Program-made: the position numbers and the translations under genes | Part shown: piece by piece, positions 29,601-37,183 of the stretch | Position numbering within the stretch: position 1 is the stretch's first letter | How the letters are laid out: each line of letters starts with the position of its first letter | Assembly: GCA_030142905.1 (NCBI GenBank) | Contig: JASJOG010000033.1 | Coordinates: 992,001-1,056,000 of the forward strand | Direction of reading: 5' to 3' | Source of the DNA: Heliopora coerulea | Lineage: Eukaryota; Cnidaria; Anthozoa; Scleralcyonacea; Helioporidae | Length of the DNA stretch: 64,000 nucleotides | The notes under the pieces: model-generated | Database searches by the model: none | Told to the model about the DNA's origin: nothing | What the model saw: only the letters and a program-made list of their open reading frames with translations

Positions 29601-32600
29601 GTGCTTTTTTAAATTGCATGCACACGAAACCATATTATTACCTGTAGAAACTCGAACGCAGTGTCAAGATTTTGACGTCAAAGGTTATATCGTTTGTATT
29701 TCTTTCAAAACTGAATAATCCCAGGACGGAAGATGCAAAAGTACAGGGAACTATACTTTCCGACACAAAGGGTTAATACATGCAAATACAACAAACTTAG
29801 TGTTTCTTTTATGGATACGTTAGGTCCATTAATAATCTTTTATGCTAAAATGTCAGTGTCCATGCTAATAGTTTCTAATGTTATATCAAGTCTACTCCAC
29901 AGGAAATTTACAAACGTTTCTTATGCACTTTTTGTCTACTTTCCAATACCAGTTTATTCAAACTGTTGTAAATTGGAAATTAAGTTTACAAAACATCGAG
30001 AAATCTCACCAAATTTCAAATCGCACTTTTATTTCCAACATAACTGAAATGTTAACCAGTGCATTTTCGTGTATGGAGCTGCAAGGTACTAAATAACTGC
30101 CAGTTTACCAAACGTTGTAAATTTAAACTCCGATGGGAGAGCAATCTTGTTACCTTTTTTGCTCGCTAAATGTAGAGGTATAGGTGGGTTGCAACCAATC
30201 CCTTAGGATTCAAAAGACAATGATACGGCGGCCATGTTGGTTCCACATACAATCGAAGTTAATGAGACTCTTGTGAAAGTTCATCCAAGATGGCTGCCAT
30301 GACGTCACATGCTCACCACCTATTCCCAAAGCAAGGTTTGTTTGCATCCTTAAACACCATGTAGGACCATGAATTTTCTGTTTTGCAAGTTATTGATGCT
30401 GAAAAGTCGATAAATTTTCTGCTCGAGTTAATGAATATTTACTCAACTAACGTACCCACTCAAACCAGAGGCAGTCGACAATTTGAAAAAATACAAGATA
30501 AAATATATTCCGAAGAGGAACATCTTGGAAACTCAGAATACGAGTCAAACTCAAGACGAAAATTAAATAAGTAATATTTCAGTTTTATTTCAAAACCATC
30601 ATCAGACCATCATCATTGGTCTGATGATGGTTTTGAAATAAAACCGAAATATTGCTTAGGCCCAGTTAATACGTCGAACTTTTCATGTGCCGAATCAAAT
30701 GCATATCAGTTTGAACAAAGGATTTTGCTCATTAACGTTAGATTCGACAAGTGAAAAGTTTGACATTTGAACTGGGCCTAATTCAACTTTCGTTCTTGGT
30801 TTTGACTCGTATTAAGAGTTTTTAAGATGTTCCTCTTCGGAATATGTTTTACCTTGTACCCAATCAAGTTAATGAAAACAGTCATTACTTTTGGCTTTCA
30901 AGATGTTTGACGGTAAAACTGGCGGTTATTCTTTCATGCCACAGAACTCGGTTGGTCAAAATCGAGATAGCTATAATCGGGCAAAAAAGTCCTGGAGAGT
31001 AAATATCCGTATCCATGCCTGAACAACTAAACCTAAGTTTTATCCATCAAATGGAGAATTATTCACTGGATAGTCCTGTTACATTTATGCTTAGATTAAG
31101 GGGAGACACACGTAAAGATTTTACTCGGGCAAGAAAAATCTTATTGTAAAGCATGCTTTCTGTTTTATCCGAGGCATGGACATAAACCAATGAAAAGTCA
31201 TCATAGCTATCTTAGTGCAAATGAAAATTACGCCACTTGTGTTGACAGGACGCAAGTATTACACCTTTAACATTGTCGTGCTTATTGACGTATTTTGGAA
31301 AAGACTCCCTTGCTTTGCATAAACATTTCTTGCACCAAGTAGACCACAAATATTTCTTACACCTACTTGTCCCCATATGGTTGTATTATTATGGAAGTAT
31401 TATCAGGCAATGCGTTACGTTGAATTTTCCTGAAATTCTAAGTGTTTTATGGGCTTTTTTCACAGACTGAAAAGGAGATGATGGTTATAAAGCGGTTTTA
31501 CCTGACGTTAATGCTCTATAAGATTATTCAAGAGCATACTTTATGGGATGTGGCGAGCACGTTTGACATACCGCGTGGGTTTGTTCAAAGTCTTTTTTCG
31601 TCATCATCTTCGTTTGCCTCCTGTCTGGTCCATTTTGCCAAGGTGCCTGTGTTTAATTGTTCTGTAATAAGTGCATGGTAGTATTAACGCCTACCCTCAT
31701 CTTCCGTTAACGCCTACCCTCATCTTTCGCTCAGAAAATCTCTGTGGCAAACCTGTCGGGAACTAAAGATTTAGGATAAGTCGCATAATTCTTTCTTTAT
31801 TATTTGTTTTCCGTATTTATTTATCTCTGCTTGTTTACCTCAAGATATTGTCCTACAGAACATGCTGTTGAAGTTGATTATTAAACATTTACACTCAATC
31901 ACGTAAAATGGAATCTAATTAAGTGAAAGCAAATTGTTCACTGTCAGAGTTATGAATTTCAAATCCCAACCGGCGACAGATGCAAAAAAAATGCAACTTT
32001 TTAACCAAGAATCGAACCCACTAATCTGGTGCAGTGCACTGCGAATGAGCAACGAGGACGATTTCCGAGAGCTTGGTAACGAGTTGAAATTAACGTGAAG
32101 TAGCTGGCAGAACATACAATGCCTTAATTCATAGTTATTTTTAGCGCTTCGGCAGGTCAGGAAACGCAAAAGTCCCGAACTGAGAATCCTCAGAGCAATG
32201 TGATTTCTCCGAATCAGTTGACTCACTCGCCACAGTGGGTGAAAAATTGCAACCTAGCTCACTTTTCTCAGTTGATGTTATGGTTGGACCAGCGGAATTG
32301 TTATAACTAGATTTTGACCGTCTTATTTTAAATAATTGCAGGAATTGCCAGAGTTCCATAACATGAAGCTGTTGTTGGAAACAATTGTTGATAAACTTGC
32401 GTACACCGCAGTTTTGGAACTGGTCCCATTAATGCAAATTCCTGGTGTAAAGAAGGTATTCAGAAACTTCTGTTGACAGAATTCCTCACCAAACAGGATA
32501 AAAGTCAAACCGAGTATTTTATATTTGGATATCATATATACGGATAATGTACAACTTATTCAGTTTGACTTTCGCCCTGCATTTGGAAAAAGTATTCTTC

Positions 32601-35600
32601 ATTGCAAAAATTAAATTAACAAAATTTATTGAAATTGAAAAGTTATCTGGATCTACATTAGGGGGAAAAAAGTTTAAAACGCTTGTCAATATTTTAAATA
32701 AAAAAACATCTAAGGCTTCAGAATTTCAACAAGGGTGAGACTAGGTGATATATTGAGTCCTTTTCAGACTAGATCCCCTGGCACGGTGCTCGGATAGGGA
32801 TAGTAATGTGAATGCACCCTTTTTTGCTGTGCCTGGATCTCTGTGCCCCGGCACGAGTGCCGGTTGGAACGGAAGTACCCACAGAGCTCGAAATTAACAC
32901 TCGCAAACTTGCAAAATGCGAGTGGTTTTTGGAAGTTGCGATTAAAAAACAGTATCCTCTAGCAAGCATTTGCGGGTTAAATATTTCTCTACTAGAGTTT
33001 GGGGGGCAGGAAACGTTCTTGGAGAATTTTGTGGCGAAACTGAAGAAAGAACGCACACATGGAAAGTGCCCGGGCTTGAGCACGGGCATTAGTCTGTTCA
33101 CTGCATCATGAGTAACCATGGTTTTTACCTTAATTCGTTAAAAATTCGAAGCCACAAAGTGACGGTAGCTAAATGTCTGGAAGAGGAGCGCAAATGATTC
33201 TGACCAATCTCCAGTCTAAACAACGTGCATTTCAATTCCCATGTCCAAGCAACGTTCCGGGGCACCTAGTTCGAAAAGGGCCCAAGAGTTATCAAAGATA
33301 ATAAGGAGCGATGTAAACTCCTTTCTTTAAGTTTTTGTACTTTAAGAGCGGTTTACACGGGCAATTCTTGGTGCGATTTTTCTCATCCTGAAGCATGCGA
33401 TTGAGTAAACAACTTACCAAAGTCCTGTACCCTATAGCTTTGCACAGATGATCCGTAAGTCAATCCACTCGGTCGCATGTGTTAGGAGACTAAAAATCGC
33501 GGCAAAAATCGCCTGTGTAAACAGCCCTTTACATGTCAAGTATCGCCTTTTAGTATTTAGAATTCAATATTCTACGTAAACTTTGGATTGCCTTGACATG
33601 TGAATTACCATTTTAAAGGAAGAAGGTTTGGAGTGCCATTTATAAAGTAATGAATGCGATAGTTCCTCTTTGACGTCATGTAGTAGAACACTTCACTTTT
33701 TATGCATCTACGTATTTACTCATGATTTAATTAACTTATTTATCTTATATATTTTACTTATTTTACATATTTTGCTTATTTTTTGTTTGATTTAACAGAC
33801 AACAATTTTTGTCATTTTTATAATTTTTCTTCCCCTGTTTCGAAACCATATTAGTGTTAATCCGAGTCCAAGTCCAAGTCCGACAATATAAATCCGAGTT
33901 AACGTCTCTCGAGTCCAAGTCCGACTCTTCAACCCATACACTTCATGCTTCTGTAAATGAACAGCTACATAGTACCTCATATGTCGCATAGGTAAAGATT
34001 GCAGTGAGGACATTTACCGAGGTATCTCTGACATTTTAATTTAATTACACTTTCGTAGTGCATAACAAAATGGTTCATTAAATTTCAAAAACACGAGTTT
34101 CGCGAGCGTTTCTCTTCCAGACCTTGTAAGAGGAGGACTCATGATCAGACCTCCCAGATAATGAAACCTTACTACAGCGAAACTTGAAGCTAGTGCTGAA
34201 AGTGGTTTCATTGCCAGCTTGCACAGTTGTAGGTTTTTTATCTCACTGTAAGACTTAAAACTGAATATTGTCGCACCCAAGAGTTAGACGCCAAATATTC
34301 TATACAAACTTTCGATCCAGAATTGATGGGGAAAAAGAAAAGAGCGCACAAACTTAGCTGGACTTGTACAGAACTCTCGAGACACGACTATTCGAGTCCG
34401 AGTCCAAGTCCGAGTCATTCCCAGCCGAGTCCAAATTCACCGTCCACGTGTCCCGAGTCAAGCACTCGAGTCCTACAACACTGAACCATATTACTCGAAA
34501 ATTTTCGGTAATCTAATGATACTAAGGAGAGGAAATTGTCTGCAGTGGTAAGACAAGCAACGAACTTGAAGTTTACATTTTATTTGCTATTGATGTATCT
34601 AATAAATGTGTGCGACTGTTTAAAATATCATTCTGATTTTCTTTCGTACAGGCTCGTGCGAAGCAGTTATTTAAAGCTGGCTACCGTAACTTACAAACGG
34701 TTGCAAAATTGGACCCAAGTACTTTAGTGAAAGAAATTGAGCATTTGTCAAAAAGCCAGGCACAGGTTCTGGTTTCATCAGCTAAGGTAAGGATACCCAG
34801 CCATGATTTTTACGTTTTCGTTTCCACTGTCATCCTGGTAGACTTAAAAAAAAACCCAACAGCAACTTGTCTTAGTCTGCCGCTAGGTATTAGCTGTTAC
34901 CCTGCTTAATGACTAGCAGGCTCTTTATAATTAACTTTATTGTTTAGATGTTTCTAGCTAACCTTGTTTAGTTTGTGTTACACAGTCAGTTTACGGAAGA
35001 TGAATAAGGTTTCTGTTTGGGAAAGAAACTGAACACTGCAGTTTAATGTTTGACAAACATGAGAGCTTGGATATATTAAGGTAGATGAACGATCTTCAAG
35101 CTCGATGCTCAGAAAATGATTTCTGAGCCCCAGACCGGGATCGAACCCACAACCTTCTGATGACCGGCAAGACGCTGTAACCATTGAGCTACCGAGACTC
35201 AGATGGTGAGCTAGTGTGCAAGTTCGATATATATATATGTGCGACCTAAGCGGAAGCCACTATATATAATAATGATTGATGCAGTTTAATGTTTGAGAAA
35301 CATGAGAGCTTGGATATATTAAGGTAGATGAACGATCTTCAAGCTCGATACTCAGAAATAAATCATTTCCTGAGTATCGAGCTTAAAGATCGTTCATCTA
35401 CCTTAAACTGAATACTGTTAGGTTCACCTAAAGGGAACTAAGTTCAAGGTCTCGTCGTGCCATTCAAGGCAGAACCAAGTCGAGATTTTTTATGTGGGCG
35501 GCACAGGTTGTTGTAACAGCGGGAGGCAGTTCATGAGTCTACCTAACGCTCCTGATACATACCAAGTCAGGCCTGATCCAGGATCTTTACAAGAGGGGTG

Positions 35601-37183
35601 GTTAAGCATCAAAACGCGTATAAAAGTTCCCGAGACAGTGTTTAGTAAATAAGCGATGTCGTATGATATGACACAATGATAGCAAAGTTGTTGAATACAG
35701 CTGCATGCACAACTAATGGGGGGTGGCTAGCCACCCTATCCGCACACACCCCTAGATCAGCCCCTGCAAGTATTTATTCATCTTTCCATTAAGTCAACTT
35801 TGAAATATGTTTTCAGTACAAAGGAAAAATGTCTAATTTACTTTTGTCACATATTTCTTACAACAGCAGGACACACTGGTAGATACAGGGTTCCCAGGCC
35901 GACCGTTTTAGCCAGTCACCTTCAAAATTATGCCAGCTATAATTAACCATGTTGAGCGATATCCACACTTTCAGCTTGCTATTTTGAATTAATTGTATGT
36001 AAACGCGCGCTCGAGCTAGCAAAAACGCACGCGGCCATTTGTTGAATAGTGATTTTATCGTTTAAACTTAGTTAGCGTGTGTAAACCGTTTGAATTTTTA
36101 CATGAAGTCATTTAGTTGAGTTTTCCTCTCGGAAGAGGGTGTCCCTTATTTTTTCTCCTATATTTTTCTGATCATTTAATTAAATACAAACCAGCGTTTT
36201 GAATGTTTTCTACTGTTAAAATAATATTTAGGCAATTGAAAACACTTCTTGAAGCAATGATTACTACCACTTCTGCAGCCAGATTATACATATATGAAAA
36301 GATTATTACAAAGTTCGCAATGTTTCCCATCTTGTGGTTCTGGGGATGTTACAATATTTTTAGGTTTGCATGGTAAATACACGAACTCCGACACACTTTG
36401 CTTAAGGGTTATTTTTGTTTGTTTGTTTGTTTGTTTGTTTTGTTTTGTTTTTATCATGTATTTAGTTTTATATTTTTTATCGCGTGCGAATCGCAATTTA
36501 GTTTTTGCCTCATTGCAACATCGCGCGAAAGAAAGGACAATGTGTATACCATACATAATAAAAGGCTATGTCAGTAGTCACCTTTTTTCCCAAGAGGCAG
36601 AAATCAAAATTTCCCCGAATTCATTGAGGAATGTCAGGAATACTGGTAGTAAAATTATTGCAGTACCACTACGGAAACCAGGTGACCGACTACAAGGGGG
36701 GTGATTTTGTGCGAGTATGTGCATGTATATTTGATATCTACTTTCTGTGGATAATCTAAACGGCTTTGACGATGTTGCTAGAAGGAACAAGACCTTAACT
36801 AATCGTTGAAAGTTTGCACCGTGACATCATGGCGGCGACATTACTTGATTGAACTGTAACAAAAGAATTACCTTCGTGTGACTGTCCGTTGAGCCTCAGG
36901 GAACTGATTGCAAACAACTTCTTGACAAAGCTCTTTTCTAGTCATGCCCTATACTAAAGTTATTTGGTGGACTTCTTTATTTCTTTTTCAAACTTCCGCT
37001 ATTTAGCTATGAATAAGGTCTGGCTATCTAGCGATGTTGCATTGGTAGCATAGATACATAGTTCTGACATCCAGTTGTCTTCACCATATGGCGAACTCAC
37101 AAGAACTTAATAATCTTTAGATGTTGCTGTTAGAGAAAGCTGAAGCATTGCAAGAAGAAGCGGCAGATCTCATAGAAACGTAA
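950..37183 (+). CDS. HELQ: HELQ, helicase POLQ-like (18-exon gene, complete)
   Basis: HELQ is a nuclear 3'-5' single-strand DNA helicase of superfamily 2 (Ski2/Hel308 type). Known roles are repair of crosslinks and stalled forks, strand annealing, and work with RPA and RAD51 paralogues. I assembled 18 exons with consistent phases and GT-AG introns: 950-1994, 8586-8764, 9740-9868, 10978-11049, 12084-12159, 13926-14023, 14109-14222, 15753-15901, 16769-17005, 18654-18795, 22126-22230, 22919-23135, 27967-28124, 29174-29272, 31466-31642, 32342-32455, 34652-34786, 37121-37183. They total 3309 nt, about 1102 aa; human HELQ is about 1101 aa. Visible motifs are Walker A PTSGGKT (371-377), DELH (474-477), SAT (509-511), [12 protein letters not shown] (687-698), [12 protein letters not shown] (720-731), and a C-terminal helix-hairpin-helix (about 1030-1070). 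The first in-frame ATG after an upstream TGA (914-916) is at 950; the GTG at 947 is not needed. No frame breaks are seen. A candidate AATAAA is at 37561. Confidence 0.93.
2250..2510. repeat. Dispersed palindromic repeat, two diverged copies
   Basis: Two related blocks (about 2282-2319 and 2460-2496) share the frame GRTGAGTAAAAT...CTGG...TTA.CCA.AGTAAAAT. The same word recurs at 55056-55096, 61511-61549 and 62871-62911, where it reads AAAATCGTCTGGCGTTAGCC followed by AGAGTAAAAT. It is a dispersed repeat with an internal short palindrome and lies in HELQ intron 1. Confidence 0.6.
3129..3614. mobile_element. 486-bp TIR element with ATCATA duplication
   Basis: The ends are inverted: CAAGGCTTGAATTA at the left and, on the opposite strand, CAAGGCTCGAAATA at the right. 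Both sides are flanked by ATCATA (3123-3128 and 3615-3620). The interior is rich in TGCATG-type words and has no transposase frame. It is a non-autonomous DNA transposon (MITE) in HELQ intron 1. The superfamily is uncertain; a 6-8 bp duplication would suit hAT-like elements. Confidence 0.7.
5870..6318. repeat. Minisatellite, about 76-bp unit, six copies
   Basis: Six head-to-tail units start near 5884, 5962, 6040, 6115, 6192 and 6268. Each contains CTGTTTATTTCTTTACTTAT, then TTTTCCGAAACCTC, ATAGGATATACACG and CAACTAGTGATCAAT. Units differ by a few substitutions and small indels. It lies in HELQ intron 1. Confidence 0.9.
6319..8585. other. Rest of HELQ intron 1, no feature supported
   Basis: AT-rich sequence. 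I see only short internal repetition: ATGTATATTTATAT words near 6826-6900 and TTGACGTT/TGACATTCCC words near 7650-7715. No exon, TIR pair or RNA gene could be supported. Confidence 0.5.
8586..8764 (+). CDS. HELQ: HELQ exon 2: motif I (Walker A)
   Basis: It encodes residues 349-408. The first codon is split: G from exon 1 plus AT gives Asp, restoring the conserved LYDWQ. It carries Q and I motifs: [20 protein letters not shown], then [20 protein letters not shown] (motif Ia). It ends in phase 0 at AAG|GTTTGT. The acceptor is TTCAAATAG. Confidence 0.95.
9740..9868 (+). CDS. HELQ: HELQ exon 3
   Basis: It encodes residues 409-451, beginning [19 protein letters not shown] and ending [12 protein letters not shown]. 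In family members this segment leads into motif Ib/Ic (YVATIEKG). Both ends are phase 0, with acceptor TTTAAAG and donor AAG|GTAACA. Confidence 0.93.
10978..11049 (+). CDS. HELQ: HELQ exon 4: first half of motif II
   Basis: This 72-nt exon encodes residues 452-475, [18 protein letters not shown] followed by LVVVDE. The exon boundary falls inside the DExH box: DE is here and LH opens exon 5. The acceptor has a T-rich tract (TTATTTTTTTTAAG) and the donor is GAG|GTAATT. An open frame runs through the donor, but the conserved continuation lies in exon 5. Confidence 0.93.
11280..11840. repeat. GATA microsatellite with degenerate flanks
   Basis: An almost perfect (GATA)n tract runs from about 11515 to 11700 and grades into GATAAATA and AATA variants to about 11840. 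A TAAATAAA/GATG-rich degenerate run precedes it from 11280. The apparent long hydrophobic frames on the minus strand (repeating IYLS) are translations of this repeat. It lies in HELQ intron 4. Confidence 0.95.
12084..12159 (+). CDS. HELQ: HELQ exon 5: second half of motif II
   Basis: It encodes residues 476-500 plus one base: [18 protein letters not shown] then TKILFYS. The acceptor is TATTTTGTTTTAG and the donor CAA|GTGAGT (phase 1). The 3' half of this exon, its donor and the start of the intron are duplicated about 130 bp downstream (see the repeat at 12239-12330). Confidence 0.93.
12239..12330 (+). pseudogene. Partial duplicate of HELQ exon 5 and its donor
   Basis: Bases 12239-12330 repeat 12108-12195 with scattered substitutions. 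They include the coding words TTTGGAGATG and TCTAACAAAGAT, the donor region TCAAGTGAGTAATTTAAA and the following intron bases. The copy lacks the exon start, so it would not supply the LHMLGEGG half of motif II. No good pyrimidine-tract acceptor precedes it. It is therefore most likely a dead tandem copy inside intron 5. Confidence 0.75.
13926..14023 (+). CDS. HELQ: HELQ exon 6: motif III
   Basis: It encodes residues 501-533, [20 protein letters not shown] then [12 protein letters not shown]. The SAT of motif III is residues 509-511. The first codon is completed from exon 5 (A+GT, Ser). The acceptor is CACTTTTTTAG and the donor CCT|GTGAGT, phase 0. Only 85 bp separate it from exon 7. Confidence 0.95.
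14109..14222 (+). CDS. HELQ: HELQ exon 7
   Basis: It encodes residues 534-571, starting [20 protein letters not shown] and ending YRRIKHK. It aligns with the family segment PVELKEYLKINDTIYEV, which links the two RecA-like domains. It is phase 0 at both ends (acceptor TTTTTCTTCCAG, donor AAG|GTAAAA). Confidence 0.92.
14925..15175 (-). repeat. Old tRNA-derived SINE copy (minus)
   Basis: The minus strand shows the same order of words as the better SINE copies at 35036 and 49690: TCTGAGTCTC-like head, an A-box-like ATCAATGGTTGGAGCGTCT, then GTCATCAGACTGTGG and a decayed B box. It is heavily mutated. It lies in HELQ intron 7 next to two further copies. Confidence 0.55.
15225..15620 (+). repeat. 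Two decayed tRNA-derived SINE copies (plus)
   Basis: Two head-to-tail copies occur. The first has CTCACCATCTGAGTCTCGG then TAGCTGAATTG (about 15257-15290). The second has CTCACCATCTGGGACTCGG then TAGCTCAAGGGT (about 15483-15515), followed by a broken B box and AAATCGTTTTCCTGA. The shared tail is a GAACATCTACATATCGTCC-like end. With the minus copy upstream they form a small SINE cluster. Confidence 0.6.
15753..15901 (+). CDS. HELQ: HELQ exon 8: start of RecA-like domain 2
   Basis: It encodes residues 572-620 plus two bases. It includes [20 protein letters not shown] and [15 protein letters not shown], the motif IV segment (family: LVFCPSKKNCENVAE). The acceptor is TGATGTTTTAG and the donor AAG|GTAAGA, phase 2. 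It follows a cluster of old SINE copies in intron 7. Confidence 0.94.
16769..17005 (+). CDS. HELQ: HELQ exon 9: motifs IVa and V
   Basis: It encodes residues 621-699 plus two bases, including [20 protein letters not shown] and [15 protein letters not shown]. The acceptor choice (AAATAG|AGATTTG) gives Arg at the split codon and keeps the frame; using the next AG two bases on would break it. The donor is AAG|GTACGT. Its neighbour, exon 10, supplies motif VI. Confidence 0.94.
18654..18795 (+). CDS. HELQ: HELQ exon 10: motif VI
   Basis: It encodes residues 700-747: [40 protein letters not shown] and NKEDKDK. The arginine finger motif [10 protein letters not shown] is intact. The split Arg codon is AG+A. 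The donor is AAA|GTAAGC, and the acceptor GAACATTTGTAG has a weak pyrimidine tract. Confidence 0.95.
19423..19941. mobile_element. PIF/Harbinger-type MITE, TAA duplication
   Basis: Inverted ends: left GGGCCTGTTCATATGAGCCC then GGCTA; right, opposite strand, GGACCTGTTCATATGAGCCC then GGCTA. The flanks are TAA on both sides (19420-19422 and 19942-19944), the 3-bp TWA duplication typical of PIF/Harbinger elements. The 519-bp interior has no transposase. It lies in HELQ intron 10. Confidence 0.8.
20201..20352. mobile_element. Small palindromic MITE, about 150 bp
   Basis: Left TGATGTAATATATCATACAC then AGTGTTTCACAAGATATCCA is mirrored on the right by TGGATATCTGATGAAACATG then GAGTGTATGATATTACATC. 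Arms are about 70 bp with moderate divergence. I could not fix the target duplication. A related fragment (GAGTGCTTGACC...GATAGCCGAGTG) lies at about 27550-27610. Confidence 0.6.
22126..22230 (+). CDS. HELQ: HELQ exon 11: winged-helix start
   Basis: It encodes residues 748-782, [20 protein letters not shown] then [15 protein letters not shown]. It matches the family stretch with PLENCYSHL...LSLIGLK. It is phase 0 at both ends (acceptor TTATTTTCAG, donor AAG|GTACAC). Confidence 0.92.
22919..23135 (+). CDS. HELQ: HELQ exon 12: winged helix
   Basis: It encodes residues 783-854 plus one base, starting [20 protein letters not shown] and ending [10 protein letters not shown]. The family counterpart ends ITKLGRASFKG. 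The acceptor is GATCTCTAG and the donor AAAG|GTACTT, phase 1. The following 4.8 kb intron holds the Penelope-like element. Confidence 0.92.
24518..24789. repeat. Left inverted arm of the Penelope-like element
   Basis: This 272-bp arm starts AATAAAGTAGAAAACATACT and is repeated inverted at 26321-26592 with about one mismatch. On the minus strand it holds the 3' end of the ORF and the motif CTGATGATGAATTTG...AAATTCGAAAT, a hairpin with a hammerhead-like core (24606-24635). Confidence 0.9.
24743..26375 (-). pseudogene. Penelope-like reverse transcriptase plus GIY-YIG endonuclease, disrupted
   Basis: Read on the minus strand, the frame starts truncated with [19 protein letters not shown], meets a TAA stop (26178-26180), then continues through RT motif A ([13 protein letters not shown]), motif B ([16 protein letters not shown]) and motif C ([10 protein letters not shown]) to HFLDIKI. 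The frame then slips inside the run CCAAAAAATTTGG near 25295. The second part carries the Cys-rich endonuclease domain [20 protein letters not shown] and ends [12 protein letters not shown]. The RT N-terminus is missing. The element inserts a cDNA copy by target-primed synthesis; this copy cannot make a full product because of the truncation, one stop and one frame change. Confidence 0.88.
26321..26592. repeat. Right inverted arm of the Penelope-like element
   Basis: This is the inverted copy of 24518-24789. On the plus strand it carries CTGATGATGAATTTG...AAATTCGAAAT (26475-26504). Its inner end joins the truncated 5' end of the RT frame, so the element 5' end is fused to an inverted copy of its own 3' end. 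Confidence 0.9.
27967..28124 (+). CDS. HELQ: HELQ exon 13
   Basis: It encodes residues 855-907, with split Gly (G+GA), then [20 protein letters not shown] and [18 protein letters not shown]. It aligns with the ratchet-helix region LVLESLLHLIYLTTPYD of vertebrate HELQ. The acceptor is CCACCCTTCAG and the donor CAG|GTGAAA, phase 0. Confidence 0.93.
29174..29272 (+). CDS. HELQ: HELQ exon 14
   Basis: It encodes residues 908-940, [20 protein letters not shown] then [13 protein letters not shown]. The family counterpart is LSPAEQNVAAILGVSESFI. The acceptor is TTTTCTGTCAG and the donor AAG|GTAGCA is somewhat weak. Joining there restores alignment with exon 15. Confidence 0.9.
30490..30856. mobile_element. 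Fold-back palindrome (arms about 119 bp) with a MITE in one arm
   Basis: The left arm 30490-30608 (TACAAGATAAAATATATTCC, GAAGAGGAACATCTT, GAGTCAAAC, then AATATTTCAGTTTTATTTCA) is mirrored by 30618-30656 plus 30779-30856. The loop is 30609-30617. The right arm is interrupted by a separate 120-bp MITE. Next to the loop lies CTGATGATGGTTTTGAAATA then AAACCGAAAT. It lies in HELQ intron 14. Confidence 0.8.
30659..30778. mobile_element. 120-bp MITE nested in the palindrome
   Basis: Inverted ends: GGCCCAGTTAATACGTCGAA then CTTTTCATGTG at the left, and opposite strand GGCCCAGTTCAAATGTCAAA then CTTTTCACTTG at the right. TA flanks both sides (30657-30658, 30779-30780), as for mariner-type elements. 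Removing it restores continuity of the host palindrome arm. Confidence 0.8.
31466..31642 (+). CDS. HELQ: HELQ exon 15
   Basis: It encodes residues 941-999: [40 protein letters not shown] and [10 protein letters not shown]. The IPRGFVQ and SFASCLVHF parts match conserved helices of the family (MPRGYIQNL, SFSSCVLHF). The acceptor is TTTTTTCACAG and the donor AAG|GTGCCT, phase 0. Confidence 0.94.
32342..32455 (+). CDS. HELQ: HELQ exon 16: helix-hairpin-helix start
   Basis: It encodes residues 1000-1037, [20 protein letters not shown] then [33 protein letters not shown] (with exon 17) is the start of the C-terminal helix-hairpin-helix DNA-binding region. It is phase 0 at both ends (acceptor AATAATTGCAG, donor AAG|GTATTC). 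Confidence 0.93.
33345..33528. mobile_element. 184-bp Harbinger-like MITE, TTA duplication
   Basis: Inverted ends: AGAGCGGTTTACACGGGCAA left, AGGGCTGTTTACACAGGCGA on the opposite strand at the right, both running on into CGATTTTT. TTA flanks both sides (33342-33344 and 33529-33531). No coding capacity. It lies in HELQ intron 16. Confidence 0.8.
33852..34483. mobile_element. 632-bp hAT-like MITE, 8-bp duplication
   Basis: A perfect 8-bp duplication AACCATAT lies at 33844-33851 and 34484-34491. The ends are TAGTGTTAATCC at the left and, on the opposite strand, CAGTGTTGTAGG at the right, fitting the CAGTG start of hAT elements with one change at the left base. Both subterminal regions are filled with GAGTCCAAGTCC/GAGTCCGAGTCC repeats, as expected for transposase-binding repeats. 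It lies in HELQ intron 16. Confidence 0.75.
34652..34786 (+). CDS. HELQ: HELQ exon 17: helix-hairpin-helix
   Basis: It encodes residues 1038-1082, [40 protein letters not shown] and VSSAK. It matches the family segment GRAKQLYSAGYKSL...LSRRQAKQIVSSAK. The acceptor is TTTTCTTTCGTACAG and the donor AAG|GTAAGG. Confidence 0.94.
35036..35262 (-). repeat. tRNA-derived SINE copy A
   Basis: On the minus strand it runs GAGTCTCGG, then an A-box-like TAGCTCAATGGTTA (35191-35178), GTCATCAGAAGGTTGTG, then the B box GGTTCGATCCC (35148-35138), and a shared tail ending CTTGAAGATCGTTCATCTAC. The A and B boxes are correctly ordered and spaced for an RNA polymerase III promoter, but the rest does not fold as a tRNA. 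It lies in HELQ intron 17. Confidence 0.8.
35275..35415. repeat. SINE-tail duplication and inversion
   Basis: The SINE tail (TGCAGTTTAATGTTTGAGAA ... GATGAACGATCTTCAAGCTC) is repeated directly at 35279-35350. It is then mirrored at 35365-35408 (GAGTATCGAGCTTAAAGATC...). The result is a tandem plus inverted copy of one SINE's 3' part. Confidence 0.7.
37121..37183 (+). CDS. HELQ: HELQ exon 18: C-terminus and stop
   Basis: This is the last 20 codons plus [23 protein letters not shown]. It matches the vertebrate ending [18 protein letters not shown]. The acceptor is TAATAATCTTTAG. It is separated from exon 17 by a 2.3 kb intron with SINE copies. The first AATAAA downstream is at 37561-37566. Confidence 0.92.
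   Translation: MLLLEKAEALQEEAADLIET

Noticed and set aside
32812..33111. 99-codon plus-strand frame with opposing 116-codon frame
   Set aside because: It lies inside HELQ intron 16. It has no domain I recognise and no clear promoter or splice partner. It may be part of an unidentified repeat.
36294..36704. 136-codon plus-strand frame in HELQ intron 17
   Set aside because: Its middle is a translated GTTT microsatellite and nothing in it is recognisable.
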